A DNA stretch of 64,000 nt from an uncultured Collinsella sp. (GTDB lineage Bacteria; Actinomycetota; Coriobacteriia; Coriobacteriales; Coriobacteriaceae): contig CABUPE010000009.1 in the NCBI GenBank assembly GCA_902493515.1, positions 4,621 to 68,620 of the forward strand, written 5' to 3'. Shown here piece after piece: positions 54,776 through 62,200 of this stretch. The translations under genes were made by a program, and so were the position numbers. The notes beneath the pieces are model-generated. The model had not been told where the DNA came from. It was given only the letters and a program-made list of their open reading frames with translations, and ran no database searches. How positions within the stretch are numbered: position 1 is the first letter of the stretch; every line of letters begins with the position of its first letter.

Positions 54776-55102
54776 TTAGCGAGCATCCACCACATAGAGG
54801 CCAACGTGCACCTGATGCCACGGGCTGCGCTCGGGGGCAACCTGTTGCACACGGGCCTCAAATACGTCCTCGTGCCCGTAATACATCATCAAGGACAGCG
54901 GGCCGACCTCATTTCCCGGAACATAGCCAAGCTTGGTCTTGCCATAATAGACCGCTACCGCCTCGGGATCGTGAGGATTATCACGTTCAGCACACAGCGT
55001 CAGCTTATCGCCCGCTTTAAGATCGCCCAGGACCAAGACACCGTCGGCATACTGAAATCCTGCGATATGAAATGACAAAAGAAGACGTGAAGGCTCGTAC
55101 AT
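54776..55102 (-). CDS. Stand-alone HIRAN-domain protein
   Basis: A 108-residue protein consisting of one HIRAN domain, the module that in eukaryotic HLTF/Rad5 binds DNA 3' ends. Recognisable are LLLSFHIAGFQYADGV at the start, then LTLCAERDNPHDPEAVAVYY and KLGYVPGNEV, which are the family core with the conserved NPHDPxAVAV. Stand-alone bacterial HIRAN proteins are known near DNA-repair or defence genes but their function is not established. The start is supported by GAGGAGCTGCT. It is followed by the 59-residue gene. There is no helicase domain in the same chain. Confidence 0.85.
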   Translation of the reverse strand: MYEPSRLLLSFHIAGFQYADGVLVLGDLKAGDKLTLCAERDNPHDPEAVAVYYGKTKLGYVPGNEVGPLSLMMYYGHEDVFEARVQQVAPERSPWHQVHVGLYVVDAR

Positions 55103-55308
55103 AGCAGCTCCTCTACCGGCCGGGATACCCGGCGTTTGACCTTATTGAGAAGTCTACGGGCCCGTGCGGACACAAATTCATCCCGTCCGCGTCTTTCAAT
55201 CGCTTGCCGCAACGCTTGCGCGGCGGAACGCTTACAGCTAAGATAGGGACACGGATGGCACCCGTGGCTGCGGGTCTTGCCAACTCCGATACACGTTTTC
55301 ATCGTGAG

Positions 55309-55341
55309 AAGTGGCCGTCTTCGCTTACGCGGGGGCGGCTA
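55309..55341. terminator. Hairpin at the 3' end of the putative toxin gene
   Basis: GCCGTCTTCGC and GCGGGGGCGGC pair over 11 positions (with G-T pairs) around loop TTAC, directly after the toxin stop codon. It may end transcripts from both strands. The rest of the 55103-55338 gap shows no gene. Confidence 0.55.
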
Positions 55342-55422
55342 TTTCATTCGGCCGATAAACAGGCCGAGTTCGATAGCCGCGATCAACAACGCCAATAACG
55401 AAATAACATCGCTTACGTTCAT
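55339..55422 (-). CDS. 27-residue holin-like putative type I toxin
   Basis: A tiny open frame, too short for normal gene calling: MNVSDVISLLALLIAAIELG then LFIGRMK and stop. The layout (short polar start, S-L-L hydrophobic helix of about 17 residues, one charged residue inside, short basic end) is that of the small membrane toxins annotated as putative holin-like toxins in Firmicutes and Actinobacteria. AGAAGGGA lies about 7 bases before the ATG. A GC-rich hairpin follows the stop at once (55310-55340), as is usual for this class, and could serve as terminator of both the toxin mRNA and a convergent antisense RNA. Toxicity and the antitoxin RNA are inferred only. Confidence 0.55.
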   Translation of the reverse strand: MNVSDVISLLALLIAAIELGLFIGRMK

Positions 55423-55527
55423 ACCAAATCCCTTCTAAAGGGAGTTGGCCCATCCGTGCTCCATAGCAGTAGTCTAACGCAAAATGCGGGCAATAGGAAC
55501 ATCTGTTCGTATTGCCCGCACTCTTTT

Positions 55528-56907
55528 CTAATGCACAAACATGCGCACGAACTTGTGCTTCCAGCTTGCGTAGGGCGCATACCGAAACGGCACGTCCAGC
55601 CAGGTTGCCTTGTTCACGATGCTCTTCTTGTGGCTAAACGTATCGAAGCTCTCCCGGCCATGGTACTGCCCCATACCGCTCGCGCCCATGCCGCCGAAGC
55701 CCATATGGCTCGTAGCCAGATGCATGATGGTGTCGTTGACGCAGCCGCCGCCAAAGGGCACGTAGCACACAAAGCGCTGCTGAACCGCGCGATCCTGACT
55801 AAAGATATACAGGGCCAGCGGCGTCGGACGATCTGCAATAAACGTCTCGGCCTCGTCTAGGCTCTCAAACGTCAGCACCGGCAAGATGGGACCGAAGATC
55901 TCCTCCTGCATCACGGCGTCATCGGGGGTCACGCCGTCTAGGATCGTCGGCTCAATCTTGAGCGACGACTCGCGCGCCGTGCCTCCCAGCACGACCTTAT
56001 CGGGATCGATCAGCCCGCGCACGCGCGCAAAATGCTTGGCGTTGACGATATGCCCGTAGTCCTCGTTATCGAGCGGATGCTCGCCAAACATACGGCGGGC
56101 CTCTTCCCTGATGAGGTCCAGCAGCTCGTCGTGCACGCGCGCATCGACCAGCAGGTAGTCGGGCGCCACGCAGGTCTGCCCCACGTTGAGCCATTTACCA
56201 AAGGCGATACGCCGCGCCGCAACCTTCAAGTTTGCCGTCGCATCCACGATGCAGGGGCTCTTTCCGCCCAGCTCAAGCGTCACGGGCGTAAGGTTTTTAC
56301 TTGCGCGCTCCATGACGAGTTTGCCGACCGGAACGCTACCGGTAAAGAAGATCTTGTCCCAGCACTCATCGAGCAGCGCTTCGTTCTCGGCGCGCCCGCC
56401 CTCGACAACCGTCACCAGGCGCGGATCAAATGCCTCTTCACAGATTTGCCTGAGCACCGCGCTCGATGCCGGAGCATAGGCGCTCGGCTTGATGACCACG
56501 GTATTGCCCGCGGCAAGGGCGCCAGCGAGCGGCTCGAGCGTCAGCAAAAACGGATAGTTCCAGGGCGCCATGATGAGCGTGACGCCATAGGGCACGGTTT
56601 GCGTTTTGCACACGCTCACGGCGTTAGCGAGGTCGCACGGACGCAGGCGCGGACGACTCCATCGAACCACGTGAGCGATCTGATGTCGAATCTCGGAAAG
56701 CGATGTGCCAATCTCGCACATATAGGCCTCGTCATGCGACTTTCCCAAATCGGTCTTGAGCGCATGAGCGATATCGGCCTCGTGGGCCCGCACCGCATCG
56801 CGTAAACTCGCGAGCGCGCGACGTCGAGCATCAACATCAAACGTAGCGTGCGTCTTAAAGTAGGCGCGCTGATCGCCGACGATGCGCGCAATTTCCTCGG
56901 TGTTCAT
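55528..56907 (-). CDS. Aldehyde dehydrogenase (class 3-like)
   Basis: NAD(P)-dependent aldehyde dehydrogenase of 459 residues, shorter than the usual 480-500, as in class 3 enzymes (ALDH3/YwdH). The active-site Glu is in LELGGKSPC, the catalytic Cys in NVGQTCVAPDYLL near residue 250, and the cofactor loop GSVPVGK and EEIFGPILPV are present. It lies 8 bases downstream of the iron-containing alcohol dehydrogenase and is probably in the same operon, so the pair should interconvert an alcohol, its aldehyde and the acid. The C-terminus (SWKHKFVRMFVH) is hydrophobic-basic as in membrane-associated ALDH3. Confidence 0.92.
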   Translation of the reverse strand: MNTEEIARIVGDQRAYFKTHATFDVDARRRALASLRDAVRAHEADIAHALKTDLGKSHDEAYMCEIGTSLSEIRHQIAHVVRWSRPRLRPCDLANAVSVCKTQTVPYGVTLIMAPWNYPFLLTLEPLAGALAAGNTVVIKPSAYAPASSAVLRQICEEAFDPRLVTVVEGGRAENEALLDECWDKIFFTGSVPVGKLVMERASKNLTPVTLELGGKSPCIVDATANLKVAARRIAFGKWLNVGQTCVAPDYLLVDARVHDELLDLIREEARRMFGEHPLDNEDYGHIVNAKHFARVRGLIDPDKVVLGGTARESSLKIEPTILDGVTPDDAVMQEEIFGPILPVLTFESLDEAETFIADRPTPLALYIFSQDRAVQQRFVCYVPFGGGCVNDTIMHLATSHMGFGGMGASGMGQYHGRESFDTFSHKKSIVNKATWLDVPFRYAPYASWKHKFVRMFVH

Positions 56908-56915
56908 GGGCCCTC

Positions 56916-58136
56916 CTAATTCTCGCTCTCAAACATACCACCTGCAACGACTTCGTACATATGCTCGAGCTCCAAGCGGTCCATTAGAAGCGGAACGGGG
57001 TACAGGGGATTGGCCTCGGCATCGGCATGCGCCGCCATCTCGGAAATGTCGGAGCGGCGAATGCCCGTCACATATTTGGGTATGCCCAAGGCGGCGTTCA
57101 TGCGGTCGACCCAATCGATAAAGGCCTCGGCCGCAAGACTGTCCTGCGCGGTAGCCGGCGCAATGCCCGCCATGCGAGCAAGATCGGCAAGCTTGGGGGC
57201 GGCAGCGTCACCATAAGCGCGAAGCATGTGCGGCAGGATGATCGCGTTGGCCAAACCGTGCGGAATTCCGTATCGGCCGCCCAGACTGTGCGCGATGGCA
57301 TGCACATATCCGACATAGGAGCGGGTAAACGCAACGCCCGCCTTATACGCCGCCGAAAGCATATTGCGACGAGCGCGCATGTCGTCACCATGCTCATAGG
57401 CCTCGAGCAAATTGTCGTGGATGAGCTGCACCGCCTGTCGTGCCATCTTGCGCGTATAGGGCGCGGTGCTTCGCCCGATAAAGGCCTCGACGGCATGCGT
57501 CAGGGCATCCATACCCGTCTGCCCCGTAATGGAGGCGGGCAGACCGCGCGTAAACTCGGGGTCGTGCACCGCAAAGCGCGGAATAAGCACAAAGTCGTTA
57601 ATGGGGTACTTGTAGTGCGTCTCGTCATCGGTAATTACCGCCGCAAGTGTGACCTCGCTTCCCGTGCCTGCCGTGGTGGGGACGGCGATGAGCAGCGGCA
57701 GGCGACGATGAATCCGCAGCAGGCCGCGCATCTTGTTGATGGGCTTGTTTGGCTGCGCAATGCGTGCGCCTACGCCCTTGGCGCAGTCCATGGCTGATCC
57801 TCCGCCAAAGCCGATAATGGCCTGGCAGGCGCTCTCTCGATACAGGGACGCCGCCTCCTCCACATTCGAGACCGTGGGATTCGCACGCGTTTCGGCATAG
57901 ACCGTAACGCCAATCCCCTGAGCCGTAAGCGCACGCTCGAGTGATGCCGTGAGTCCCAAACGTGCAATGCCGGGATCCGTCACGATAAGGACCTTCTGGA
58001 TCGAGCGCTTTTGAAGCACCGCGGGCACATCCTCGGCATGCTCTAAAATGTGCGGCTCGGTATAGGGCAGGATCGGCAATGCAATGCGAAAAACCGTCTG
58101 ATATGTTCGGCACCAGGCACGACGGGCTAGATGCAT
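56916..58136 (-). CDS. Iron-containing alcohol dehydrogenase
   Basis: Class III metal-dependent alcohol dehydrogenase of 406 residues. IIGFGGGSAMDCAKGVG is the nucleotide loop, and the metal ligands are in GMDALTHAVEAFIG, YVHAIAHSLGGRYGIPHG and LANAIILPHML. Substrate is unknown; butanol, ethanol or lactaldehyde are typical. The start has AGGGAG upstream at 58145. It is the first gene of an operon with the aldehyde dehydrogenase, and a palindrome lies just upstream of its start codon. Confidence 0.93.
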   Translation of the reverse strand: MHLARRAWCRTYQTVFRIALPILPYTEPHILEHAEDVPAVLQKRSIQKVLIVTDPGIARLGLTASLERALTAQGIGVTVYAETRANPTVSNVEEAASLYRESACQAIIGFGGGSAMDCAKGVGARIAQPNKPINKMRGLLRIHRRLPLLIAVPTTAGTGSEVTLAAVITDDETHYKYPINDFVLIPRFAVHDPEFTRGLPASITGQTGMDALTHAVEAFIGRSTAPYTRKMARQAVQLIHDNLLEAYEHGDDMRARRNMLSAAYKAGVAFTRSYVGYVHAIAHSLGGRYGIPHGLANAIILPHMLRAYGDAAAPKLADLARMAGIAPATAQDSLAAEAFIDWVDRMNAALGIPKYVTGIRRSDISEMAAHADAEANPLYPVPLLMDRLELEHMYEVVAGGMFESEN

Positions 58137-58154
58137 AAAGGAAACTCCCTCATT

Positions 58155-58170
58155 TGTTGATTGGTCAACA
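58155..58170. promoter_or_regulatory. Palindrome before the alcohol dehydrogenase gene
   Basis: TGTTGA-TTGG-TCAACA, a perfect 6-bp inverted repeat about 19 bases before the start codon, typical of a repressor operator of the TetR or similar kind. Half-site-like TTGATTGATTAA sequence recurs at 58219-58230. No regulator gene is next to it. Confidence 0.4.
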
Positions 58171-58392
58171 TTTGCTCGACCGATTGTACTCAGCGACGGT
58201 CAAAGACGGCCTGCCAATCGTTAATCAATCAACATCTTCATATCTCAAAATTGTTTTATTAAAAATCATTCCTAATAGGCTTCACATTTGGTTGCATTTA
58301 TGGATAATAGAACTCGTCAAGACGCACGTCCGGAGAGGGCCCTTACGGGACCGGACGAGCGCACAATCGCCATCGATCGAAAGGATCGAATC

Positions 58393-58953
58393 ATGAAGTT
58401 TGTTTGCCCCGTTTGCGGTTATGTGGAAGAGTTCGACGGCGACCAGCTGCCCGAGGACTTCAAGTGCCCCCAGTGCGGCGTTCCCGGTTCTCGCTTCCTG
58501 AAGCAGGAGGAGGGTCAGCTCGAGTGGGCTGCCGAGCACGTCGTGGGCGTCGCCAAGATGGAGGGCGTCTCCGAGGACATCGTTGCCGACCTGCGCGCCA
58601 ACTTTGAGGGCGAGTGCTCCGAGGTCGGTATGTACCTGGCCATGGCGCGCGTCGCTCATCGCGAGGGCTATCCCGAGATCGGCCTGTACTGGGAGAAGGC
58701 TGCCCACGAGGAGGCCGAGCACGCTGCCAAGTTCGCTGAGCTCCTGGGCGAGGTCGTGACCGACTCCACCAAGAAGAACCTCGAGATGCGCGTTGAGGCC
58801 GAGAACGGTGCCACCGCCGGCAAGACCGATCTTGCCAAGCGTGCCAAGGCCGCTGGCCTTGATGCCATCCACGACACCGTGCACGAGATGGCTCGCGACG
58901 AGGCCCGCCACGGCAAGGCTTTCGCCGGCCTGCTCAAGCGCTACTTTGGCTAA
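58393..58953 (+). CDS. rbr: Rubrerythrin with N-terminal rubredoxin domain
   Basis: A peroxide-reducing non-haem iron protein, 186 residues. The N-terminal rubredoxin-like domain has CPVCGY (Cys 5 and 8) and CPQCGVPG (Cys 25 and 28). The ferritin-like domain follows from about residue 50, with the diiron ligands in [20 protein letters not shown] and EMARDEARH. The domain order is reversed compared with classical rubrerythrin and is that of the NADH-peroxidase-type reverse rubrerythrin of clostridia. It protects anaerobes against hydrogen peroxide and oxygen. The ATG at 58393 has AAAGGA upstream; the frame back to 58288 is untranslated leader. The region 58137-58392 is a divergent promoter region for this gene and the alcohol dehydrogenase, AT-rich near 58250. 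Confidence 0.93.
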   Translation: MKFVCPVCGYVEEFDGDQLPEDFKCPQCGVPGSRFLKQEEGQLEWAAEHVVGVAKMEGVSEDIVADLRANFEGECSEVGMYLAMARVAHREGYPEIGLYWEKAAHEEAEHAAKFAELLGEVVTDSTKKNLEMRVEAENGATAGKTDLAKRAKAAGLDAIHDTVHEMARDEARHGKAFAGLLKRYFG

Positions 58954-58988
58954 GCCAAACGCCTGAGACATAACCTCTAGCTCAATGA

Positions 58989-59018
58989 GGCCCGGACCGT
59001 ATTGGTTCGGGCCTTTTT
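58989..59018 (+). terminator. Terminator of the rubrerythrin gene
   Basis: A 10-bp stem (GGCCCGGACC with GGTTCGGGCC) with loop GTATT and TTTTT, 36 bases after the stop. Confidence 0.9.
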
Positions 59019-59085
59019 CGTGCCTCACAAACTTGTTAACTACCTGAAATAGGACCGCCTTCGGCATAGGTTTCTCGTCAAAAAC

Positions 59086-59206
59086 TAAGTGAGTAGACTT
59101 TTTGGAACTTGCCGAGCACGCCATCCATATTGCTTTATAAAGCCGCAGGTAAATGACTTGTTTCAAAACGGCCTGGTCGCCAAAGTGCTAAAAGCCTACT
59201 CACTTA
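59086..59206 (+). repeat. 121-bp repeat element, copy 2
   Basis: Same ends as copy 1 (TAAGTGAGTAGACTTTTT; the right arm has AAAAGCCTACTCACTTA), with conserved interior AAAGCCGCAGGTAAATGACTTG. The right end covers the last codons and stop of the adjacent nuclease-like gene. Confidence 0.9.
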
Positions 59207-60329
59207 GAACCGCAGCCGTCCACGATCGAGCCATTTTGTGTCTAGCGGGCATCTTTCCGTCGATTACTCCCAATTTTGTCCAGTCAACGAATAGTTCAGA
59301 CCGGAGTAATGCCTCAGCCCTTTGCTCATCTGAGCTTTTATCACGATATTCAGCATCGAGCATCCTGCATACGGTCTTAACGATCGCGCGGAATCTACCC
59401 TCATCGGATATCTGTCTGTGTGTCAGGAGAAGTACATCGTAGCCCATGGCCTGAAGGGCCGTCATGCGGTCAGCGTCACGCAAGCCATCCCCCGCGCGTC
59501 CGTGCGAGGCCTTTCCCTGACATTCAATGGCCACCTGTCGCCTACCGTCCGGCGAAGAAAGAAGTAGGTCGATATATACACGGGACTTTCCCACAATCGC
59601 TCGAGCACTTGTGTTTAGCATCACTTCAACATTAAGCTCTATGCCGCAAAAACCTTCGCCTCCCAGGGATCGCGGCAGTGCAAGTAGCAAATACGCCTCG
59701 ACCTCAAAAGGCGACGCGGCACCCAATGGAACGAGTTGCGATACCGCCATAAATCTATTGCCGTAACGCATCCCACAAACATCTGAACAAAAACGGTCAA
59801 GGTCTCCGCCCAAAACCAAAGCGTCTCGACGCCATAAATTTGAGGCGGTGCCGTCCTCGGACGGGCAGCGCGCCCAACCGAACGTTGTCGAAATCGCACC
59901 CGAATCAATTGCACGCGAAAGCTCCGTCTCAAGTAACGCCGGCAGGGCACACACCGCAAACAAGCCACACATCTCCGCCAATACCAAAAGAAGCTGAAGA
60001 TCCGTCAGATGCCGTGACATGATGAATGCCGTCAGTAGAGGAGACGTAATCAAAAATCCATGCTCCGTTTCCAGCACGGATTCCCTGGGGAGCTCACCAA
60101 GAAACAGCCGCTGCCTAATGCTGGCAGGACAAGTCCGTTTGTTTCTCGTCCGAACCAATGTATGCAACGGAAAACCGAGCGCGACCGCAGCCGTCGGGTT
60201 GCGGGCGAGATCATATCGCTGCCGGTCTTCTTCCGGTCGTGGAAGCGGCGGACACAAAGCGCGGACTTGAGGAGGCAAACGCCAGTACCTAAAAGCCGAT
60301 ATGTCACAAAGTAGATCCTTCATAGGCAC
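59196..60329 (-). CDS. Putative nuclease-fold protein between repeat copies
   Basis: A 377-residue protein I do not recognise by name. The C-terminal third has the look of the PD-(D/E)XK restriction-endonuclease fold: RVYIDLLLSSPDGRRQVAIE, in which D and the ExQ-type residue in IECQGKASHG could be metal ligands, then DADRMTALQAMGYDVLLLTH and a final helix. The first 220 residues hold a mixed alpha/beta region (HLTDLQLLLVLAEMCGLFAV) with Cys. The Lys expected in D...ExK is replaced by Gln, as in some VSR/MmeI-like folds. Its stop codon and last three codons (LSE) come from repeat copy 2, and copy 3 lies 177 bases upstream of its start, so it sits in a repeat-gene-repeat unit. Function unknown; a restriction or anti-plasmid role is a guess. 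Confidence 0.6.
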   Translation of the reverse strand: MPMKDLLCDISAFRYWRLPPQVRALCPPLPRPEEDRQRYDLARNPTAAVALGFPLHTLVRTRNKRTCPASIRQRLFLGELPRESVLETEHGFLITSPLLTAFIMSRHLTDLQLLLVLAEMCGLFAVCALPALLETELSRAIDSGAISTTFGWARCPSEDGTASNLWRRDALVLGGDLDRFCSDVCGMRYGNRFMAVSQLVPLGAASPFEVEAYLLLALPRSLGGEGFCGIELNVEVMLNTSARAIVGKSRVYIDLLLSSPDGRRQVAIECQGKASHGRAGDGLRDADRMTALQAMGYDVLLLTHRQISDEGRFRAIVKTVCRMLDAEYRDKSSDEQRAEALLRSELFVDWTKLGVIDGKMPARHKMARSWTAAVLSE

Positions 60330-60406
60330 AGGAGAACACGAATTTCAACCCAGTCAGTCACGCATTGGCGCGAACGCACCAAAAATGGCGCCGAACGGAC
60401 TGCCAA

Positions 60407-60472
60407 GTTTTCAACAGCCCTCCCCAACTGGCCAAAAGCTTGTCGAGAGCTGGACGAAGCCCTGTTGAAAAC
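60407..60472. repeat. Inverted repeat upstream of the nuclease-like gene
   Basis: GTTTTCAACAG (60407-60417) and CTGTTGAAAAC (60462-60472), perfect 11-bp arms around 44 bases that may fold further, then CCCCATTTTTTT on the plus strand. It may be a terminator or an RNA element; the other 60330-60505 bases show no gene. Confidence 0.55.
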
Positions 60473-60505
60473 CCCATTTTTTTCTCATGCAGAAGCTTTA
60501 CGCGG

Positions 60506-60626
60506 CAAGTGAGTAGACTTTTTTGAACATTCCGAGCAGGCCGGTCTTCCTGCTTTTCAAAACCGCAGGTAGATAGCTTGTTACAAAACTGCCCGGTCGC
60601 CAAAGTGCCAAAAGTCTACTCACTTA
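60506..60626 (+). repeat. 121-bp repeat element, copy 3
   Basis: Ends CAAGTGAGTAGACTTTTTT and AAAAGTCTACTCACTTA, with interior AAAACCGCAGGTAGATAGCTTG. The right half (CTTGTTACAAAACTGCCCGG then TCGCCAAAGTGC) is close to that of copy 2. Same orientation as the others. Its right end supplies the stop codon of pdxR. Confidence 0.9.
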
Positions 60627-62055
60627 GATTGCAGAATGCCCCCGTTAGCTGCAATTCCAAGGTGCTAAGCACTTTTGGACTCAGATCGTCATACTGAACA
60701 AGAATTTGACTTGAGTTTTCAGGGACAGATGCGCCATCGGCACACCAATAACAGCCACTGATATCGACAAAAGGGATACTCGAGCGCGTGAGGGCCCGCA
60801 CAAAAGAGCTTCCGCCCGCTCCGCGCTCCGCAACTACGGTGCAGTAAAGGCCCGCGTCTGCGTGTTCGATCGAGACCTCCCCTGCCGGAAACGCTTTCCG
60901 TACAAGCGAGGTCAGGCCATCACGCGCCTCGCGAGCACGAACGCGCACGCGGTTCACATGTCGCTCGTAATCACCCGATTCCAGCAAACGCGCCAAAGCG
61001 ACCTGGTCAACAGAGCTCACCGACGAGGCGTAAAACCCAAGGTTGCGCCTAAACCGCTCCATTAGCTCATCGGGCAGCACCATGTACGCTAGACGCAACG
61101 CCGATGACAGGCTCTTCGAAAACGTGTTGGTGTAGATAACCGACTGGGCGGCATCGATCGACGCGAGCGCGGGAATCGGCTTGCCGGCAAGGCGAAACTC
61201 ACAATCAAAGTCATCTTCAATAAGATACCGATCTGGTCGCTCGGCGGCCCAGCTCAGAAGCGCATAACGACGCGCAATGCTCGTCACAAGGCCGGTCGGA
61301 TACTGATGGGACGGCATAAGGTGAAGGACATCGGCCCCGGTTTTCTGCAGAGTGCTCAAGTCCACGCCCTCGTCATCCAACGGGATATGTCGAACTTTGC
61401 AGCCCATAGCCTGATAGATACGCGTCAGACGCAAATAGCCCGGGTCCTCAACGGCATACACCTTGTCGGCTCCAAGCAACTGAACCAACATGGTATCGAG
61501 CAGCTGGGCGCCTGCACCGATAACAATGTTGTTGGGGTCGACATTCATGCCCCTTGTCCCACGCAGATGGTGAGCAATTGCGCGTCGCAGCCGAGCGGTG
61601 CCCTGCGCCGGTGCGGGCGAAAAGATTTCGCGCTCATCTTCGGATGCCAGCGTCGCCCGTAGTGCGCTTTGCCAAAGCCGCGCCGCCTCCAAAGCGGAAG
61701 GAGAAAGTGCATCGAACAGCTCGACCTGTCCGTTGACATCATGCGCGCTGAGGCCCACAGAGACGGTATCTCGGTCGATGCCCTGCGAAGCCAAAGGCAA
61801 AACCGGTGCATCCGGAAGCTTGCAAGCGTAGTAGCCACGACGCGGCATTGAGCAAATATAGCCCTCGGCAAGTAACTGGCTATATGCATTCTCGATGGTA
61901 ATGACACTGATTCCCAGATGACTGGCAAATGCGCGCTTAGACGGAAGATGCTCCCCCGCCGCAATACGTCCAGCAACAATATCATCTCGAATTTGCTGGT
62001 AAACATACTCATAAAGCGATGCTTCGCCGCGTTTTTCCAAATTGTAGTCAAGCAT
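60616..62055 (-). CDS. pdxR: MocR/GntR regulator of vitamin B6 synthesis (PdxR)
   Basis: A 479-residue MocR-type regulator: a winged helix of the GntR kind (residues about 5-72, LPSKRAFASHLGISVITIEN) fused to a type I aminotransferase domain that senses pyridoxal phosphate. The PLP Lys lies in YTNTFSKSLSSALRLAY; DDFDCEFRLAG, GYLRLTRIYQ and LMPSHQYPTG are other fold landmarks. It is divergent from pdxST, the classical arrangement of PdxR, which activates those genes when PLP is low. The ATG at 62055 (AGGTGG upstream) is preferred to a TTG at 62088 because direct repeats that look like its own binding site lie between the two. Its final residues (LSE) and stop come from the 121-bp repeat copy 3. 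Confidence 0.9.
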   Translation of the reverse strand: MLDYNLEKRGEASLYEYVYQQIRDDIVAGRIAAGEHLPSKRAFASHLGISVITIENAYSQLLAEGYICSMPRRGYYACKLPDAPVLPLASQGIDRDTVSVGLSAHDVNGQVELFDALSPSALEAARLWQSALRATLASEDEREIFSPAPAQGTARLRRAIAHHLRGTRGMNVDPNNIVIGAGAQLLDTMLVQLLGADKVYAVEDPGYLRLTRIYQAMGCKVRHIPLDDEGVDLSTLQKTGADVLHLMPSHQYPTGLVTSIARRYALLSWAAERPDRYLIEDDFDCEFRLAGKPIPALASIDAAQSVIYTNTFSKSLSSALRLAYMVLPDELMERFRRNLGFYASSVSSVDQVALARLLESGDYERHVNRVRVRAREARDGLTSLVRKAFPAGEVSIEHADAGLYCTVVAERGAGGSSFVRALTRSSIPFVDISGCYWCADGASVPENSSQILVQYDDLSPKVLSTLELQLTGAFCNLSE

Positions 62056-62066
62056 GAGTTTGCCAC

Positions 62067-62110
62067 CTGACCTTATCGAGCTGTTCAATCTGATATTAGG
62101 CTGACCTTAT
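62067..62110. promoter_or_regulatory. Direct-repeat operator between pdxR and pdxS
   Basis: CTGACCTTAT at 62067-62076 and again at 62101-62110, with a related CTGATATTAG at 62090-62099, all in one orientation in the divergent region. MocR regulators of this class bind such direct repeats. Confidence 0.55.
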
Positions 62111-62200
62111 TATTATCTCGAAAACTGAGTATTTTGCCATACCCAGCTCCCCGATAGGATGTTCCGTCAAGCAATGCACATGCCAACCAAGGGAGCAACC

